A stretch of DNA of 64,000 nt from contig CAYXZW010000007.1 in NCBI GenBank assembly GCA_964469905.1, forward strand, positions 44,577 to 108,576. Direction: 5' to 3'. The translations under genes and the position numbers were made by a program. Under the pieces are notes generated by a model. That model did no database searches, was not told where the DNA came from, and was given only the letters and a program-made list of their open reading frames with translations. Below, one piece after another: positions 61,461 through 64,000 of the stretch (its first letter is position 1; each line of letters starts with the position of its first letter). The stretch comes from MVRV01 sp964469905. GTDB lineage: Bacteria > Desulfobacterota > Syntrophia > Syntrophales > Smithellaceae.

Positions 61461-62399
61461 GTGAATACCCGATTCGGAAACATAAGAGTAATACCCGGTG
61501 AAGATGCATCCAGATTTCCCCATTGCACTTCTTTGTTTATTGATGATGATGTCAAGGTTCTCATTGATCCGGGTGCAGGCTTAAAAACTCTTGCCGCCCT
61601 GAAACAGGAAACCTATATAGACCTGGTCATCAACAGCCATTATCATTTTGATCACATCACGTATAATTATCTTTTTGATGAAGCACGGATCATAATAAAT
61701 GAAAAGGAAGCCCCCTGTTATCGGGATAGAAAAAACATTGGATTATTCCTGGGCATGAATGAGGTTTACGGCCCGGATTGGGTCGATGAATGGCTCGCCA
61801 GAATTGCCAACCCGAACACAGAACAAAGCCCGTTTTCCCCGCAAAACAGACACGAGTGGTGGATGTCCTCGGTCAGGGTGGATGGCGAGTATAAGTGGGG
61901 CGATATAATGGATTTCGGTAAAACCAGAATGCAGGTCATCGGTACCCCCGGCCATTCCAGAGGTTTCAGTTGTTTAAATTTCCCTGACAACGGCGTTATG
62001 TACATAGCAGATATTGACCTCACAGCTTACGGGCCGTGGTATGGAGGCTCCGATGGCGACATCGACCTCTTCATCTCCTCATGCGAGAAGATCAGGGAAC
62101 TTGATTGTAAATATTATATAACTGGTCATGAAAAGGGTATCTTAAACAGAAATGATTTTCTGGCCGGCCTGGACGGCTTCCTCAAAATCATTGATGAACG
62201 CGACAGAAAGATTTTGTCTGTAATAACAAGACCTTTGTCATTACAAGAAATTTCTAATCAGGGCCTTATCTATGGCATTAAATATCATAGTGATGCCTGG
62301 ATATACATGTGGGAATTCATCATGGTTAAAAAACATCTGCTAAGAATGATCAATAAGGGTCAAATTAACGACCTGGGCAACAGCTTTATCATTGCCTGA
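61461..62399 (+). CDS. MBL-fold metallo-hydrolase under MarR control
   Basis: 312 residues. Canonical HxHxDH in SHYHFDH (His60, His62, Asp64, His65), GTPGHSRG with the next metal His, ADIDLT with the bridging Asp, and TGHEKG, so a complete dinuclear zinc site. The C-terminus (about 240-312) is a helical extension. GTG start at 61461 after AGAGAAA. Hydrolytic substrate unknown; co-transcription with MarR suggests it acts on the inducing compound. Confidence 0.88.
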   Translation: MNTRFGNIRVIPGEDASRFPHCTSLFIDDDVKVLIDPGAGLKTLAALKQETYIDLVINSHYHFDHITYNYLFDEARIIINEKEAPCYRDRKNIGLFLGMNEVYGPDWVDEWLARIANPNTEQSPFSPQNRHEWWMSSVRVDGEYKWGDIMDFGKTRMQVIGTPGHSRGFSCLNFPDNGVMYIADIDLTAYGPWYGGSDGDIDLFISSCEKIRELDCKYYITGHEKGILNRNDFLAGLDGFLKIIDERDRKILSVITRPLSLQEISNQGLIYGIKYHSDAWIYMWEFIMVKKHLLRMINKGQINDLGNSFIIA

Positions 62400-62481
62400 T
62401 TGCCCGGTGATCTCCGGCAATATTTTCGAAAAGAAAGGTCCACTAGAAAAGCTGTAAAAGCTCCAACCCGTCCTCCATTAA

Positions 62482-63699
62482 TCACGTAAAGGTTACCGCC
62501 GTCTTGACGGCCCGGTTGGCCGATTTGCGCATATTGACTTCGATCATATCCTGATACCGATCCAACGGAAACTTGTGTGTAACCATTTCGTGAAGGAGCA
62601 CTTTACCGGCATCGGCAAACCGGATAGCCGTTTCGAAGACATGTTCACGCCGGCCATCGACCAGATTTACGCCGTGCGCATAGACCCCTTTGATAGTCTG
62701 GAGCTTCAGCCACAGAGGCGTCAGATCCAGTTTGACCTCATCCCCGATGCCCACAACGCTCAGCGTTCCCCCTCCGGCCATGGCCCGCATTGCGGCCCGC
62801 AGCGTGTCCGTATGACCGACGCAATCGAATATTTTCGTAAAACCGCCCATGAGGATGCTTTTCCCCAGCAGCGGTTTATAGGATTCGGCACCGGTAATCT
62901 CACGGGCGGCACCGGGAATATCGCCGTCCGTAACGATCTTGTCAGCACCGGCTTTTAACGCCAGCTCGGCATGAAACCGCGAGGGCTCGGCCACGGTGAT
63001 GGAACAGGGAATCTCGAATGCCCGGATGGACTGCACGATCAGGTTGCCGATGACCCCGCCGCCGATAACGAGGACTTTGTCATCGGCCGTCGGCTTGTTG
63101 TCGATTACGGCCTGAAGAGTCACTCCCAGAGGCTCCATCATGGAGGCCGTCTCCAGAGACATTCCGTCCGGCATCTTGTATATCTGGCTTTTGTGCGCCA
63201 CGAGATACGGGGCAAAACCGCCACCTACATCCTTGCATATCCCCGTGAACATGCCCGGTGCCAGACTTCCTTTAGCCGTATTTTCACAGCTGCCGGGACG
63301 GCCGGACCGGCATTCCGGACACGCCGGATCGATCCCCCGGGCAGTACAGGTCAGTCCGGGCGACATTGTGACACGATTACCGACACTGAAACCGATCACC
63401 TCCTTGCCGACTTCGACAATCTCCGCGCACAGCTCATGCCCGAGCACGCAGGGAAAGGATGTAAAAGGCGATGCGGTAGGAGAATCCTTAAGGAATATCA
63501 AACTCTGATCAGAGCCGCAGAAGCCGCACATCAGCGTTCGCAGTTTCACCCAGTCCGGCCCCGGCAGTGCCGGTTCCGGGATATCGACATATTTTACCGT
63601 GGCCAGCGGTCCTTTGTAAAACAGAGACGGAAACAGCGCGCCCAGGGGTTTGAGAACAACAAACTTCGCCGCCGATGCGGAAAATTGTAATGCTTTCAT
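62482..63699 (-). CDS. Zinc-dependent alcohol dehydrogenase (MDR superfamily)
   Basis: 405 residues. Catalytic zinc ligands Cys61 (GFCGSD), His88 and Glu89 (GHEL) and a structural-zinc-like group in CPECRSGRPGSC. The NAD site is VLVIGGGVIGNLIVQS. An N-terminal extra segment and a longer insert after the zinc site make it bigger than yeast-type ADH (about 350). GGAGG precedes the ATG. It follows a TPP-dependent enzyme gene by 14 bases, so an aldehyde or 2-hydroxyketone formed there may be the substrate. Confidence 0.9.
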   Translation of the reverse strand: MKALQFSASAAKFVVLKPLGALFPSLFYKGPLATVKYVDIPEPALPGPDWVKLRTLMCGFCGSDQSLIFLKDSPTASPFTSFPCVLGHELCAEIVEVGKEVIGFSVGNRVTMSPGLTCTARGIDPACPECRSGRPGSCENTAKGSLAPGMFTGICKDVGGGFAPYLVAHKSQIYKMPDGMSLETASMMEPLGVTLQAVIDNKPTADDKVLVIGGGVIGNLIVQSIRAFEIPCSITVAEPSRFHAELALKAGADKIVTDGDIPGAAREITGAESYKPLLGKSILMGGFTKIFDCVGHTDTLRAAMRAMAGGGTLSVVGIGDEVKLDLTPLWLKLQTIKGVYAHGVNLVDGRREHVFETAIRFADAGKVLLHEMVTHKFPLDRYQDMIEVNMRKSANRAVKTAVTFT

Positions 63700-63713
63700 G
63701 TAACCTCCAGTGT

Positions 63714-64000
63714 TTACTCCATCTTCAGCGCCTGATAGAAAATCACCGATGCCGGACTCATCGCTGTCGGATCGGTCATCACGTTGATGCAGGCCGGCTT
63801 CCCGGATTCCAGCGCCCGCTTTAAAGCCGGGATAATCTCCTCATCTTTAGTGACAAACTCACCATGACCGCCCAGCCCCTCTACCATTTTATCGTAACGC
63901 CGCAGTCCCAGCTCCGTACACTGGAGCCTGTCCTTGCCGATCGACAGCTCCTGCCCGTGCTTGACCATGCCCCAGGCGCAGTCGTTGTTGATGACGCAGA
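63714..64000 (-). CDS. Thiamine pyrophosphate-dependent enzyme, C-terminal part
   Basis: The last 95 residues of a TPP enzyme; the 5' part lies beyond the window. NNDCAWGMVKHGQEL is the end of the TPP/Mg-binding region, and VEGLGGHGEFVTKDEEIIPALKRAL with CINVMTDPTAMSP is the typical C-terminus of acetolactate synthase-like, benzoylformate decarboxylase-like or oxalyl-CoA decarboxylase-like proteins. Which one cannot be told from the fragment. Confidence 0.85.
   Translation of the reverse strand, partial: CVINNDCAWGMVKHGQELSIGKDRLQCTELGLRRYDKMVEGLGGHGEFVTKDEEIIPALKRALESGKPACINVMTDPTAMSPASVIFYQALKME

Overview
The window reads as chromosomal DNA of an anaerobic deltaproteobacterium, most like the Syntrophaceae (Syntrophus/Smithella group). 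This is inferred from gene content, with no rRNA marker to confirm it: split glycyl-tRNA synthetase (glyQ/glyS), acyl-CoA and 3-hydroxyacyl-CoA dehydrogenases, corrinoid methyl-transfer genes with a MetH-type reactivation protein, a B12-binding radical SAM protein, a CrtI-like flavoprotein paired with a 2Fe-2S reductase, and many signalling proteins. No rRNA, tRNA or CRISPR was seen. Only fragments of mobile DNA were found.

Layout. 1-2.9 kb: 3' end of a histidine kinase behind a metallo-beta-lactamase-fold gene, then dinB (all minus). 3.1-9.8 kb: glyQ, glyS, a GAF-fused GspE/PilB ATPase and a nitronate monooxygenase-like gene (plus). 9.8-14.3 kb: a TetR-led minus-strand set (DUF1295 membrane protein, DUF2284, SDR) and a MarR/FMN-reductase pair, each with a visible palindromic operator. 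14.4-24.3 kb: kup, a PNPOx-like protein, 3-hydroxyacyl-CoA dehydrogenase, an exported protein with six EF-hand loops, a STAS plus response-regulator/phosphatase pair, and a tight MoxR ATPase / CoxE-like VWA / divergent acyl-CoA dehydrogenase operon. 24.7-31.9 kb: a corrinoid methyltransferase operon (two UroD-type methyltransferases, one fused to a thioredoxin-like domain, a corrinoid protein, a CobW GTPase and a MetH activation-domain protein), divergent from TetR and an MFS transporter, with three identical-type operators between them.

31.9-53.6 kb is accessory in character: an IS91-type transposase remnant, a radical SAM protein, secreted hydrolases (serine beta-lactamase family, C45 acyltransferase family, zinc-PLC-like, MetX-like), a TPR protein with a recent internal duplication, a WD40 pseudogene, an RlhA-like U32 protein, a nucleoside deoxyribosyltransferase, dodecin, a kinase-HDOD-GAF protein and an HD protein. 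Four minus-strand genes here (C45, zinc-PLC-like, deoxyribosyltransferase, HD) share an almost identical promoter whose 17-bp spacer is also conserved, which suggests a small regulon. 53.6-64 kb: the CrtI-like/2Fe-2S reductase pair, two MFS genes behind what looks like a transcription attenuator with a 31-residue leader peptide, an NCS2-type permease, MarR plus MBL hydrolase, a zinc alcohol dehydrogenase and the end of a TPP enzyme.

A recurring design is regulatory: several repressor-type genes have a palindrome placed exactly between a good -35 and a -10. The strongest candidates for something undescribed are the attenuator in front of the MFS pair, the four-copy promoter set, the MoxR-VWA-acyl-CoA dehydrogenase operon, and the methyltransferase operon with its UroD-thioredoxin fusion.
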